NCBI RefSeq assembly: GCF_027409185.1
Contig: NC_084462.1
Coordinates: forward strand, 23,473,577 to 23,537,576
From: Cynocephalus volans
Lineage: Eukaryota; Chordata; Mammalia; Dermoptera; Cynocephalidae
Reading direction: 5' to 3'
DNA length: 64,000 nt
Position numbers and translations under genes: made by a program. A model generated the notes under the pieces. That model had not been told where the DNA came from and ran no database searches. It saw only the letters and a list, made by a program, of their open reading frames with translations. Shown piece after piece: positions 49,696 through 61,993 of this stretch. Positions within the stretch are counted from its first letter, which is position 1; each line of letters opens with the position of its first letter.

Positions 49696-51204
49696 AGTCC
49701 ACCGGTTTGAGACTAATGACTAACTAGGATGTTGCTGTGGTTGCCAATTTGGTATGGCTCCCTCCGTGACTGCTCAGTTGGCCTCTAGTGTCTTGTGTGT
49801 GTGGTTGCCTCGGGTCTTGGGCTTCTCCGGGGATCCACCTTTCTGGTCAGCTTGTACTCTGCTGGGCTGGTGGATCACGTACCACAGGGTGTGTGATCTC
49901 TGTTGAGCTTTCACTTTCTGTACAGGACTTCTCCCCATTCCGTGTGCTCTGGCCCAGGCTGTTAGATCGTGCAGTGGCTACCCCACCGGGTGTGTGGTTT
50001 CTGTCGAGTCTCCGCCTCCCTGGCCGCACGTCTCCCCCCTCTGTGCACACTGTGCTGGGCTGGGGCATGTCTTCTGCACCCCTCGTCTATCAGCTGGGCC
50101 TTCAAGACCCTGCTCAGCACCGCCTCGCCCAGGAAGTCTACCAGGTTTCTGCTAGGCACAGACGACCGGTCTCTCTGGGTGCCTTTGTAGCACTGTGTAG
50201 ATCTTTCTCGGGTCTTGTTCACCTTTGTATCCCCCCGGTATAAACCGAGTCTAGTGCCCGCCTGCAGCCTGCTCTCTGGCAGGTTCAAGCGGACCTGGGA
50301 ACTCTCCTACCACACTATTCCCAACCAGAAATTCGTTAGGCTTTTTTCCAAACTGGTGGTCGCAGAGATGGTATCTGCCTCCCAGTAACAGGAAGTTTAC
50401 CGGGGCGGAGTCCAGGGTGTGGTGGAGTGACAGTCAGCCCGCCTGTACTTCCTAGCCCTCCCAACACTGGTCGGGACACCCCACACCCCCAGCCCCGCCA
50501 GAGAACCACGGAGGGAGTGGGAGAGGAGGCCAGCCGGCAGGGTCCGGGAATCCCCGTGCCAGGCCAAGCAAATGGGCTCAGTGATGGCCGAGCAGGGCGG
50601 AGTTGCCCGCACCTGGGAAAATGGAGGCAGCACCGGGGCAGTGAGTGGCCTGGTGGTGCAGGCGGGAGCCACGTGGGCATCCACCCCCCCGAACAGAGCT
50701 GTGCCAGGGATCACTCACAGTGCTGTGCCAGGTCGGGCGCTCGCTCTGTCTCTGGTTTGTTGCCTTCCGTGTTCTCGGCGCTGCCGCCTCAGGCTGTTCA
50801 GTCACGGCGCCGCTCGGGCGCTCCCAGGAATCTTCTTTAATGCCGGCCTGAAACCTCGAATCCTGAATAGGGCAGGTGGCCGCCTTCAGAGTGGCCCCAG
50901 CCTCCGGGATCCTGGCTGCATCCACAGCAGCCCTGGTGCCGTGTTCCCTGTTTCAAGACTCGCTTTTGCAGCTAAGAATCAGTTCTTTTCCTGCTCCACA
51001 CTTCAAAGCTGTTGCCTGTAAATGAGGCAGCCTCTCCTGCCGGGGGCAAAGTGGCATTGAGCCCCCACGACCGGCCAGCAGCAGCAGTCCTCCCTTAAGA
51101 GATGGCCAGAGGAAGGTCCACAAGTTTCCCGGCTGCCTGAGGCCCAGTGGCCACCTTTTCCACCTCAGCTACTCCGCGCCAGCCGCCGCAGCCGCCGCCA
51201 TCTT
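49696..51204 (-). promoter_or_regulatory. L1 5' UTR / internal promoter
   Basis: GC-rich and CpG-containing, in sharp contrast to the AT-rich coding part. The minus-strand 5' end carries AAGATGGCGGC (51194-51204 on +), a YY1 site that sets L1 start sites in other mammals. Open stretches on both strands here are a consequence of base composition. Confidence 0.75.
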
Positions 51205-51221
51205 GAAACTCTGCTACACTT

Positions 51222-51880
51222 TTTTTAAAGGTATTAATCTCTTTGTAGATTTCCTCCTTCATATTCTGGATATTTTTCTTGTTTCATTGTGTTCTCTAAT
51301 TGAGTCTTCCTTTATTTCTTCAAGTTTTCTTAAGATCATTTCTGGAATTTTTTTTCAGACATTTCAAGGATTCCCTGTTCCATGGAGTCCGACATTGGAG
51401 CATTACTTTATTCTTTTGGTGCTGTCATTTCTTCTTGTTTATATGTAGTTCCAGTATTTTTTCATTGACATTTGGTCATTTGGTAGAGGGTTTTCTTCTT
51501 CTATTAAAGGGAGGTTGGCTGTGGAGTGGCCCTGGCTGTTACTGTGGTGGTGAATTGTATTGAAAATAAATACAGGAAGAGAACCCCAGTTCGTGGTTAA
51601 TTTCCAAAGGAAGGAATGCCTCTCTCTTGAGGGTTCCAGGAAATTAACCCCTTTGGAGTCTCTCACTGCTCAGAAGAAATAGGCTTTGAGTAATCCTTTT
51701 GTGGCTCTGTCACCCGGGGGAAGAGAGATGACAAATTGGTGTGAAGCAAAGCAGCAAGGTGGTGGGGGCTGGTGCTCCCCTCCAGGTCCAAGGAATGGGA
51801 AGGGGTCGCTGGTGCCACATGGGTCTGCTGGGCTAACCTCTCCGAGGTGGCTTGGGCCACGGTGGGGGAGGGGAAAAGCT
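51222..51880 (-). mobile_element. Old LINE-1 host element, 5' part (ORF1 start and 5' UTR)
   Basis: Continues the ORF1 text broken at 44449 (TTTTTAAAGGTATTAATCTC onward) to the ORF1 start region at about 51470, then a 5' UTR-like GC-richer stretch. The right boundary is approximate. Confidence 0.65.
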
Positions 51881-53290
51881 GTGAGAGTTTTCAAATACAG
51901 AAAATTTGAACAAAAAAATGGAAAAATTTTAAACATCCATGTGCACATGAGCTAGGTTCAATAGTTAGCATTTTCCTTTATTTGCTTTATCACCTGTCTA
52001 TGCACCCCTCCATCCAACAATCTGCTTTATTTTTGGCTGCATTTCAGGATAAGTTGCAGCATGAGGACGCTTTACCCGTAAACACTACAGCATGCATGTC
52101 ATTAACTAGATGATCCCTGTAAAGTAAAGGTAACCTTCTGATCCTGTGTTTTTTAAAAAATTTTTGAGATGTTGTTTATCATAGTTTTATTGTGTTAATA
52201 TTGATTTTTAAAGATATCACATTACGGTATGATTTATCTTGGTTACTGAGATTTTTGGCAACTTTGTGCTCATGTGGAATGTGTCACTCTCTCATGGGGA
52301 AGTCCAGACTGAATTTTATAAATATACTGTGTGGGTGAGGAAGGAATGAACTCCTCCTACTCCTTCCTTTGGACACTTTGGGATTTATCTTTTCTCTGCC
52401 TACAGATTGCTTAACTTTAGGAAATGTATAGAGAGAAGTTCTGCCCCAGCTGAGGGAGAGGTGGGTGGGAGGAGTTTCAGCCACGGCAAGGGGTGGGGGA
52501 GAGTAGGGGATACTTCAAGACCCTGAGCAGGTGGGGAAAGGTGGGGAGTGGTGGTCCCACCCAGGAACCTGTGCTCACACAGCTGGGCAGACACCACCAG
52601 CCCCAATTAGGGTCTTGGGAATTAAATTCCCAAACATATATGACATCAGTGGCTTCTCACACAGCAGGCACCAATAAAAGCTCTTCAGACACAAGTGATA
52701 AAGGAAAAAGGTCCACAGTCCACACACATCAAACACCCAGCCTTTTAATTATATTTTTTCAAATAAAATTAGAACTCATGAATCCTTTTCTTGATGGAAG
52801 AAAATACATTGTGCACTTTGGCGTTACTCTATAACTCCTGTTCTCTCTCAGCCACCAGGTGAATTTTTAAAATTTTGAGCAAACATTTTATGGCTGGACT
52901 GCCAAGGGTCAGGTACCAGGCTGTGCAATGTCCCCTGTTATCTCTGATCAAAGCCAGAATGAGCCAGACTTGCAGATCTAGGCCCCAAGCCCACTTCTGG
53001 TCACAGGACAGGGTCTGGCCTGGTCTGGGGTTCTTTGGGAGGGAAAGATGTAATAATTAACACCTATTTTATAGGGTAGGCAACTGAGGCTGAGGAAGTT
53101 TAAATAATTCATATGGGGCCTGTGCATCAGCTGCATTCTGAGGATCCCTGCATAGCTAGCTGTCTGCAGAATAGAGAGAATAGGAGTTTTAGGAGGCCAT
53201 AGAAAGCCCAGGGACCACCTGGGCTGGGTTCCCAACCACACCCTTTTCATGTCCCATCTGTCTCTGGCCTATTCTCATAGATTCTTAACC
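51881..53290. other. Intergenic, no gene recognised
   Basis: About 51900-52130 resembles an old L1 or MLT-type 3' end (CACATGAGCTAGGTTCAATA onward). The remainder (52300-53280) looks unique, moderately GC-rich, without splice-flanked or conserved frames. Confidence 0.4.
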
Positions 53291-53319
53291 ATTTGTGGTT
53301 GCACAAAGTCAAAATCCCA

Positions 53320-54030
53320 GAAATTTTACCACTTCACCTCTGCTAGGATGGCCATTAAAATTAAAGGAAAATGTGCTGGCGAGGGTGTGGAGAAATTGTA
53401 ACCCTCTCACACTCGTGGAGAGAGTGTAAAGTGGTGCAGCTGCTATGGGAAACAGTTTGGCGTTCCTCAAGAAGTCAAACAGGGAATTACCATATGACCC
53501 AGCAATTCCACTTGTAGTTATATATCTAAGATAACTGAAAATAGTTACTTAAACAAATACATTCATAACAGCACAATTCAAAATAGCCAAAAGGTGGAAA
53601 CGACTCAAACTTCGATAAATAGATGAATGGCCAAAAATGTGGCATATCCATACAATGAGATATTTGGCCATAAAAGTAATGAAGTACTGACACATGCTAC
53701 AACATAGGTGAAACTTGAAAACATCATGCTAAGTGACAGAAGTCAGTCAAAAAGGCCACATATTATATGATCCTGTTTCCATGAAATATTCAGAATGGGT
53801 AAACCCGTAGAGACAGAATGCACAATGGTGGTTGCCAGGGGCTGGGGAAAGGGAAGAGTAGGGAGAAACTGCTTAATGGTTGCAGGATTGTAGTTTGGAG
53901 TGATGGGAATGTTTTGGAACTAGAAAGGTTGTGGTTACACAACACTGTGAATGTGCTAAATCCCACTTATTTGTTCACTTTAAAATGGTGAATTTTATGT
54001 TGTTTGAATTTTACCTCTGTACATTTTCCA
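53320..54030 (+). mobile_element. Old LINE-1 3' end, plus strand
   Basis: Contains GGAATTACCATATGACCCAG, CCAGCAATTCCACTTGTAGT and GGTTGCCAGGGGCTGGGG, hallmarks of mammalian L1 ORF2 3' end and 3' UTR read in sense. Opposite in orientation to the nested L1 complex. Confidence 0.85.
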
Positions 54031-54939
54031 AAATCTCAGAAATATATGCTAACAAGTATGAGGCATATGACTATGGTGCCTGTCAAGCCCAGTGACTTTC
54101 CGCGAGCCGTCCCTAGCCAAGTTCAGCCCACCTCTGACCTCCAGCAGAAGATGCCCGATTCTTCTGATTGGTTGCATGGTTATCCCCAGGGCCATGGGGC
54201 CTTCTGTACCAGTCCGAATTGGGTCTTCACTGTGCCCAGTGATATAATGCACCAAGGAGGGACAGACCATAAGACAAAGTGTGAACAAGACCCTCACAAA
54301 GGGAGCGATACCCAGAGAGCCTAGGTGGGGTAATCCACTGTACGGAGATGACTGCAAAGACCCTGGAGCTTAGGGGAGGCAGAGATAAAGGAATCTGGAG
54401 CCATCCCAGGTGGGGGGCTTCCCAGAGGAGTGACACTCTGCTTGCACTACCACGGACACAGAACTGCATACAGACATGAGAGGTGCTTGCTAATTTTCTG
54501 GGGAGAGGCTTCATTACTTTGATCCGATTATCAAAGGAACCCATGTTCCAACTAAAGGTCGAGAACTCCAGCTTATGAACTGAGGTGACCTCAGCTGAAT
54601 GAACTCACTGGCTTTCTCCTTTCCATTTACCCCTAGCTGCCCATGAAATCGGGTCAGTACAAGTTACCTCATGAAACAGAAAAATATTAAATATTTTCCG
54701 TGATTTTCAAACTTTGCATTCTTTTCACCCTGGGATCCCCAAGCTGGATTCCGCAAAACAGAGAACAACAACAACGACAACAAAAAACACGTAAAAAGTC
54801 CTCACCATTTATAGCAAATAGTAAGTTAATTAGTGGGATTTCCTTGGTTTGAAAAAATGTTATTGTTTTTGAAAGTTTATGTGTGCACGTGGTAAAGCAT
54901 TAAAATGGTAGAAGAGGATAATATTTTTATATTATTAAG

Positions 54940-55330
54940 AATGATGTCTTTTTTGATAGACACTTTTAAGAGATTAAGGGAATTCTTTGATGTTAGTTAT
55001 TTAAAGACTTTTTTATATCATAAATGGGAGTTGGATATTATCAAATTATTTTTCTGAAGGTATCGAGAAAATACGACTTTTCTCCTTTAATCTATTGATA
55101 TGATCATTGGTATCTATATATTTTTTCTACTAACCACCCTTGAATTCCAGAGTGAAATTCAACTTGGTCATGGTGTATCATCTTTTGATCACTGCTGGAT
55201 TTGGTTTGCTGCTATTTTGTTGAACATTTTTATGTTGCTGCTCATGTGTGAGACCGGATATAATTCCTTTGTTGTCCTGTTTTTTGGTGTGACTTCCTTT
55301 CATAGAATGAGTTAGGGATGATGCTCTGAT
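54940..55330 (-). mobile_element. LINE-1 ORF2 fragment
   Basis: Minus-strand L1 text (CCTTTAATCTATTGATATGA, AACTTGGTCATGGTGTATCA, TTCATAGAATGAGTTAGG) from the reverse-transcriptase region. Too diverged for an open frame. Confidence 0.7.
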
Positions 55331-55599
55331 TTTCAGTTCTATACATTGATTTGACACTTTGGGTTCTCTCAGCTTCAGCTCTAGATGGCTGTCAATGGTC
55401 CATGCCTCCTAGTAGTTAAGCCCCTGTGCAGTCCTCTCTCCTTTCTGATGTTCTGATGGGTCCAGTGATCTGTACTTTTTAAAAGCTCACTGTGCACTTG
55501 GAGTGTAACGTGCATCCTGGGTTGACAGCCACTGTGTGTTCCTCTGTAGGAACTGGGAGCATGCAGTAGTGGGACCCTCCCCACCACCTGCCTGCTGAG

Positions 55600-56030
55600 G
55601 CAGTAGAAGAGCCTTGTTGGGGGAGACGATGGCCTAAGTTGACTCCTGAAGGATGGTCAGGAATTTACCAGATGGAAAATGGGTTTGGCCTACTCCAGTC
55701 TGAAGAACAGCCTGTGCAGACACAAGGAGATGTGGACATGTCACATTTGGTGAGTTTGGGGAGTGGCAAATCATACTTTTTGTTTAAAACATGTCATCCA
55801 TATGGAGAAATGGTCTGCGACAAGACTGAGGAAGCCAGCTGAGGCCAGATGAAGAAGAGTCTTGCATTGCTACCTGGAGGCATTTAGCTTTTATACTGTG
55901 ATGATGGGAGCAATTGGAGCAATTAAAGCAAAGGAGAAAAGTTATAAGATTTGTGTTTTATGAGGTTCTCTCTGGTGGCTGAGTAGGGGGGATTCCCTTG
56001 ATAAGGCCAGCCTGGGGCCAGGCAAAACAT
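55600..56030 (+). repeat. Ancient mammalian-wide repeat (L2-like)
   Basis: TTGACTCCTGAAGGATGGTC, GGAATTTACCAGATGG and TGAGGTTCTCTCTGGTGGCT match the same old repeat family as 33740-34260. Interior unassigned. Confidence 0.45.
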
Positions 56031-56509
56031 GTTAGGACGGAACTGCAACAATTATGAGAGACAGCTCAGGCTTTGAAGTTCTTTTGCAAAACACCCCATG
56101 ATGCTTATCTTTTTATTCATTAATTTTTTGTTTCATTAATTTCCTTCTATGTGTTCTGAATTTTGCTTAACATTCTGATTTCTCTTGTTCTTTGGTTTAA
56201 TCACCTTTTACTTTCTGCTTTCCTGGCAACACATATGATTCTGATTGTGACAAGTCAGAACTAGCTGCAACATCCAGCTTCCGGCTGATGTCCTGAGTTC
56301 AGTGAACACTCAATTTGGTAATGGGTAGAAGGGTGTGCTTGTGATCTTTGTTTTTGTATTCACAACCAGTTCTGTAGCATTTTGTAGCCACACTGTCAGT
56401 GTACTGGTAAGTGTGGATGAAATGTTTATCCCATTTGAGGCCGACACACCCTGTCGAGTTATTTCAGGAGGCCCCTTGGAATCCAAGCACGTATTACACT
56501 GGCAAAATT

Positions 56510-56700
56510 TGGAAGCCTGTGTCCATGCCCTGGCTTCATGGTATAATCATTTGAGAAAGTCTCTTGCCCTTCTGTCTTTATCCACATCTGCAAAGTGGGA
56601 TTTACCGTCTTCCCAGCACTTGTTATCTTACAGAGTTGTGAGGATCAATCAAGAGAGATGGGAAAAAACTATAAACTGTAAAGTACCACAGAGATGTTAG
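56510..56700 (+). repeat. MIR-like SINE fragment
   Basis: GAGAAAGTCTCTTGCCCTTC then ATCTGCAAAGTGGG and GTTGTGAGGATCAATCAAG follow the MIR order. Confidence 0.65.
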
Positions 56701-57009
56701 TGGTTAGTTTATCAGGAAAAAGACACTCTTGGATGGAGTAGAATGTGAGCAGCCATGATTAAGTCCTTGATTTCTTCCTCCTTTTGCTGTAAGGTCTACA
56801 GAAGTGCTTATGCTTTAGGGCAAGGGAGCAGCAAGGACGTTCCCCCTGCCACCCCCATTCTAGCTGTCATTAACAGGCTTGCTAGGGGTTCTCACCGTGT
56901 TCCTCTGTCTGGTCACTATCCATTCAGGAGGCCTGGGTTGTACTGCTAGTTCTCCCATGAATTCTGTCTGGCCTTGGGAAAAGCCAAGGCTGTGTTAAAA
57001 GATTAGGAC

Positions 57010-57225
57010 CTTTCTTCTAAAGCTAGACAGTCTAAATTTGAATCCTGGCTGTGCTGGAAATTGGTGATGTAACCTTGATGGGTCGGTTAATCTTTTGTGG
57101 GTCAGTTTGCTCATTTGTAAAGTAGGGATATTAACAATACCTGTGTCATAGGGTTGTTGGACAGATTGAATCAGTTAAAGCAGGTAAAGTACTGAGAATG
57201 ATAAACATTAGGTGTTGTTGCCTGA
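57010..57225 (+). repeat. MIR SINE
   Basis: AATCCTGGCTGTGC, TTTGCTCATTTGTAAAGTAG and ATAGGGTTGTTGGACAGATT follow the full MIR consensus order. Followed by a (GT)n microsatellite at 57236-57254. Confidence 0.75.
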
Positions 57226-57235
57226 AGTAAGGTAG

Positions 57236-57254
57236 GTGTGTGTGTGTGTGTGTG
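57236..57254 (+). repeat. (GT)n microsatellite
   Basis: GTGTGTGTGTGTGTGTGT directly after a MIR. Confidence 0.9.
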
Positions 57255-57899
57255 TCCATTTCTCTGCGGTCCTGGGAGACAAATCATTCTAGAATTTAAA
57301 GCTCAGGGCCTACACGGGCTGTTTTCTTTTCCCAGGTTCATCCTATTCCATCTTTGCTCTTTATCTTGCCCATAGGATGTCTTGGTTCCTGATGGAGATG
57401 GAGGACCTGGGGGATCCTAAGTGATATAAAAGAGAAGGAAAATGAAGGAGAGGGATGTCTTAGAAAATCCTAGAGGGACACAGAGGCTGAGCGAGGCAGG
57501 CAGTCCTGCAGGGGTCCCGTGATTGGGAGGAGGATGATCTTGGTCTTCTTAGGTCAATTCTGGTCAATTTCCCTCACAGACAGATGAGGAAACAGGCCTG
57601 GGCATGCCCAAGGTCTCACCCTGCCATCCATGAAGTCCTTTTGATTCTGTTGTCTTTATATCTTTCAAAGGAGGAGAGAATTTCAGGAAAGATAGAAGAG
57701 TCAACTGTGTTAAATACTGCTGGGAGCTTAAGTAAAGGGTTCTTGTATTTCATCGCATTTATCTCAATTCATAATTCAATATTAATTTGTGTGATTATTT
57801 GTTTAGAGTCTCTTTCCTTGTTAGAGTGTAAACTTCATGAGGATAAGGAGCTAATTCTATTATATTTAGCACTTGCCACGTGGTCTGAACACATCAGAC

Positions 57900-58460
57900 A
57901 TACAGCACAACCAACATACAATGCTGTTGAGGTGAGGCAGCCACCTCTCCAATGCCGAAAGAGAATGTCCACGGACCTGCCACTCTCTTCACTACCACCT
58001 CCCCCAACCATGAGGCCCAGAGGCTACTCTCCACCTCCAGCCACCAAAACTTAGATACCACCTCGTTACCCCCAACAGGCAAGATCAAGTTTCACCCTAC
58101 TGAGAAGAATAAGGACTTGAGAACTGAGTTACGGAAAAATAATTTTGCTTTTTTTTTTTTTTTTTTTGTATTTAAAAATTTTAACCTGTGAAATTTGAAT
58201 CTAAAACAGTAATCATTCTGGAACAATGCTGCCTCCCCATACCATGAGCAATTCACTTGGCCCATGGAAGTCACAACAAGCTTCCCAGAAGAAGTACCAC
58301 TTGGGCTAACAAAAAAGGACGGAAATATCGGACTGATGGTGCTCTTTGTATCACCGAGTCTCTGGACAACCTCCCCATCTATGCTGATAACTCAGTCTTA
58401 TGCTTCTCAGAAGGTTATTTATAATATCATTTCCACCCATTGCTAAGGAGACCGAGAAAG
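57900..58460 (+). pseudogene. Possible broken coding remnant, family unknown
   Basis: Three short protein-like stretches occur in different plus-strand frames: one with TSLPPTGKIKFHPTEKNKDL (about 58050-58110), one Pro-rich (57960-58050), and one reading GALCITESLDNLPIYADNSV (about 58338-58397). No continuous frame or splice pattern connects them, and a T tract (about 58148-58168) lies between. I do not recognise the source protein. Chance is a real alternative. Confidence 0.2.
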
Positions 58461-58820
58461 AAGATAAGTCATTCAATGTTAATAAGGACACTATGTCTCT
58501 CATACCTGTATAATTACCTTTACTTGTCTTTGCTTTAATTATCTGTATATTTGTGTCTATCTTCAACCAGAATAATGTCTGGGCCTTAGTCATCTTTGTA
58601 CCCATAGCTCTTGGAGCATAGCTTTAAAAGTACATGATGAGTGCTTTAATACACAAGTGAGTAGATGAGAGACATGGGGTGGTCAGCATATTTTTCCAAT
58701 ACATAGTGTCTTCCTTCACACATTCAGCACAATTCTTAGTAGGTAAGTCTCTTAGTAGGTGTTACGTTCTGTAGAATTAAGTGGCACAAAGAACATGACT
58801 TCTATTATTTCCCCTTGCAG

Positions 58821-58932
58821 AGCAAGGCTACTTGCTTTGTTTAGTACGTGGTGCTGGCTACATTTCAGTCCCAGCGAATGACCAGCGTATTAATGTTGAT
58901 ATAGATCGCAACCAGCTGGATCAGATCCTGAG
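58821..58932 (+). other. Unidentified exon-like segment, 112 bp
   Basis: A pyrimidine tract and acceptor ATTTCCCCTTGCAG (ending 58820) and a strong donor AG|GTAGGT (58933) bound 112 bp. One frame is open throughout: QGYLLCLVRGAGYISVPAND followed by QRINVDIDRNQLDQILR. It does not correspond to any CYP3A exon. I do not recognise it. It could be a lost gene's exon, a non-coding exon of a read-through transcript, or chance. Confidence 0.3.
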
Positions 58933-58976
58933 GTAGGTAAAGCAGGTGGATGGTCATATTAGAATTAGTTATAAAA

Positions 58977-59455
58977 TGTCTTAGTCCATTTTTTGTTGCT
59001 TATAGCAGAATGCCTGAAACTGGGTAATTTATGAAGAAGACAATTATTTCTCACAGTTCTGGAGGTTGGGAATTTCAATGTTGGAGGGTCTCATTTGGCG
59101 AGGCTCTTCTTGCTGGTGAGGACTCTTGGCTGAGTCCCAAGATGGTGCAAGGTATCACATGGTGAGGGGGCTAGTATGTGCAAACTCAGGTCTCTCCTTC
59201 TCTTCTTATAAAGCCACCAGCGCAACTCTCTTGATCGCCCATTAATACATTAAACTATTGTTTCTTTGATCCATGAATGTGTTAATTCATCCATCAGGGC
59301 AGAGCTCTCATGACCACATCACCTGTTAAATGATTCATATTTCAAAAACCAAAGGTAGATTTCTCACCTTCCTGATTAGATATGTCCTTATCTGTTGCAA
59401 TGGTGATTAAGTGTCAGCATGAGTTTCAGAGGGGACAGACATTTAAACTATAGCA
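58977..59455 (-). mobile_element. Solo LTR of MaLR type (MST-like), minus strand
   Basis: Begins TGTCTTAGTCCATTTTTTGT with GAAACTGGGTAATTTATGAA and ends GGGGACAGACATTTAAACTA then TAGCA, the reverse complement of an MST/THE1-type LTR. No retroviral coding sequence is present. Confidence 0.8.
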
Positions 59456-61975
59456 TCAACTTAGACAAATATGTGTTTTGGAGGAAGATAAAAATGCAGT
59501 TTTCACAGGAGTTTTGTTTCCAAGAAGTACAAATAAGGCCTTGGGTTTTGGTGAGCTAATTAAATTGTTGATAGTTAACAGATGACAGTCTTATACTTCC
59601 TTGTTTGAATGTATTCTGTGTACTTCTCAGGTTGGGAACATAGAGAGGGAGATCTTTCACAACAGTACCCTTAGTATGGTCATGCCTTGCACTTTTTTTG
59701 TCTGTGGTGAGATGAGATGGAGTCCTTTGCTCTGGAAGATCCTTTGGGGAGATATTTGAGTAACCATTAAGATAGTGACTAGCATCTAAACCAATTTGTT
59801 TTGCAGTCTTGGGTCTCACTATTTCCCATAGTGACCCTTATCAGGAATGATAGGTGCTAAATAATGGTGTGCCAGAGCAGCAGAGGACTTTTCAATCTCC
59901 ACATTAGCTTATATAAAATATTTTGTTGTGATCAATAGCTGTTGCAAAGACACTTGCAGTCTCTAAGTTCAGTTTCTACATTTGTAAACCAGGAATAGGA
60001 GCATGACCCTATTTAATAGTGTCCAGTGGAGCCATTGGAAGGACGCAGAATTCCCTGGGTTTTCAGTCCTACTTTTCCTGAGGATTGTCTCCCACCTCCC
60101 CATGTCTGTTCTTTGCTGATATTCTAGCTTGCTGTCACTTCTTTCTGTAATTGCCTCTATGTTGGGCTCTGCTATCCCAGAGAATCCAGGGTATTCCACA
60201 TGCACACTTCCTTTCCTGCGTGTTTCTGTCTGTCACTCCACTGGGAGGCTGTTCCTGAGGAAGGGGAGATTGTGGCCTCTAGCCCACACCTGGCACAATA
60301 CCTACACGTGATGTTCACCCACTTGGCTTGAATCAGTGCACGAATGAATAGATGTATTGTTGCATTACACTTGCCAGGAGCGAGGGATTTTACTCAGTGC
60401 TTGGAGGAGAAATCCTCAAAACAACGGTTACAAATTATGATGGTAGACATTTCAGTCTGCTTGACAAGCTCCCAAGGAAAGAAAGGGAGGCAGGTGAGAT
60501 AGTTGTGACTTAATACATTTTACCAATGAGGTGTCCACCTACTCAGGCCAGTGTCGGGCAGCCTTGGGCACTTACAAGCAAGACAGATGGGAAGAGTTGG
60601 TGAGGTACGGGTGTCAGCTTCTGCAGAAGGGCTGAAAGTGGGAAAGGATAACAATAAAAGGAAGTACACAAGAACAGCTTAAACTTCTCTTTCTGTTGAG
60701 TTTTAAGAACTTTGAGGTATTGTTTGTCACTTAATCCATGATTCCTCAGGCCAAGCTTATATGGAACATGGGTCAGAGTGGTGATAATGAGCCTGTGTGA
60801 TTTCCAAATGCTCAGCCATGGGATCTCTGCCATCAGGAGTGCAGCGGGGGCTTACAGGTGACAGTGGCTGCTGTTACAGTCCTCCTCCTTATGGTTCCTG
60901 GGGCCGGTTCTCCACCCATTAGAAAATCCCCCACTCAGTGTAAAGCAGGAAGCCATCTGGTCTGATCTCCACTGCCCCAAAGACAAAGCTCGAATCATCT
61001 TTTTGGAGCTATGGGTGCTGTGTGTGCTGCCTGTAGTGACATCTGCTACGTCATTGGTGGCTAAGGTGGTTCAGATCCATCTGGCCATCCAGACTGCCAC
61101 TCTCCCCTTCTTTCCCTTTTCACCCACAGTTCTTTGACATGCAGTCTTTCCAGAGAGAAGGGGCTATTCTTTTGTTAAGAATCTGTCTAAATTGCTGTCT
61201 ACTGCAGGACCATCTCAGGGACTGTTCAGGAAGCAGCATGAATCTCTACTGGTTGCTGCAGCCATCAGCTCCATATCTTGCATGTTGTGTGGCTCTTTGA
61301 GGGGCCCTGATGCCAGCAGAATCTTGGTAGATCACTGTGAACTTGCAGCGATGGCAGATGAGTCCCAGCCAAGCCTTCTTGCTGTATAATAATACAGGAA
61401 GATGGAGTGGTCACAAACAGTTACAGGAAAGTGACATGCAAGAACCCAGCAATCTCACCCAACTCAGCTCAAGCAACCAGCAGCAAGCCCTCTCTGTGGA
61501 AGTCACTCTGCTGGAGACTATGGAGATTATGGTGAATGGTCCTCAGACTGTTCCCTCGAGAATCTCACGATGTGGTACAGGAAACGTGTGCTAGAGTGAA
61601 GAGAGGCTAATAACAGTTGTGTGGGGGGGAATAGAAGTTGCCCAGAGGAGGAGGTGGTTACATATGTTTGAGGAAGTTGGTGAGGAAAGTGTCTAACAGA
61701 AAGAAGGGATTCTGTCTGAGTTGGTTTTGGAAGGAAGAGTAGGAGACTTGTATGGGGCACAGGGGATTCTAGGCAGAGGAAACTACCTGGGCAAAGATCT
61801 GTAGGTATAGCACGATTGGATGGATTTCAAGTATTTTGGAATGATGGCAGCATGGAGACCAGAGCAGGATAGAGATTTAATGCCAATGGCTTCACTTCAG
61901 TTTCTGACAAGAACCCATGACCTTTGGGCTTATTGATACCACTGATTAAGTTGTTTATTGATTGACCACAGAATA

Positions 61976-61993
61976 TGAACTCAAAGGAGGTCA
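61976..61993 (+). promoter_or_regulatory. Perfect ER6 (PXR/CAR response element) of the second CYP3A gene
   Basis: TGAACT-CAAAGG-AGGTCA matches the established CYP3A ER6 exactly. It is 131 bp upstream of the TATA-like box at 62124. The upstream gene copy has T instead of C in the left half-site. Confidence 0.85.

Larger units (their letters stand above)
44450..51204 (-). mobile_element. Full-length LINE-1 with both reading frames intact
   Basis: About 6.75 kb. The minus-strand 5' end reads AAGATGGCGGCGGCTGCGGC (51204 downward), a YY1-type L1 start. A roughly 1.5-kb GC-rich 5' UTR precedes ORF1 (49695-48697) and ORF2 (48509-44682). The 3' UTR has a (CA)n run, G-rich purine tracts, an AATAAA and an AAATAAATAAATA tail. 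Flanking duplications are GAAGTTCTGCTACACTT (44433-44449) and GAAACTCTGCTACACTT (51205-51221), two mismatches. The insertion lies in ORF1 of an older L1. Confidence 0.93.

Noticed and set aside
50427-51021. Overlapping long plus-strand open frames, Pro/Gly/Arg-rich
   Set aside because: They arise from the GC-rich L1 5' UTR. No protein domain seen.
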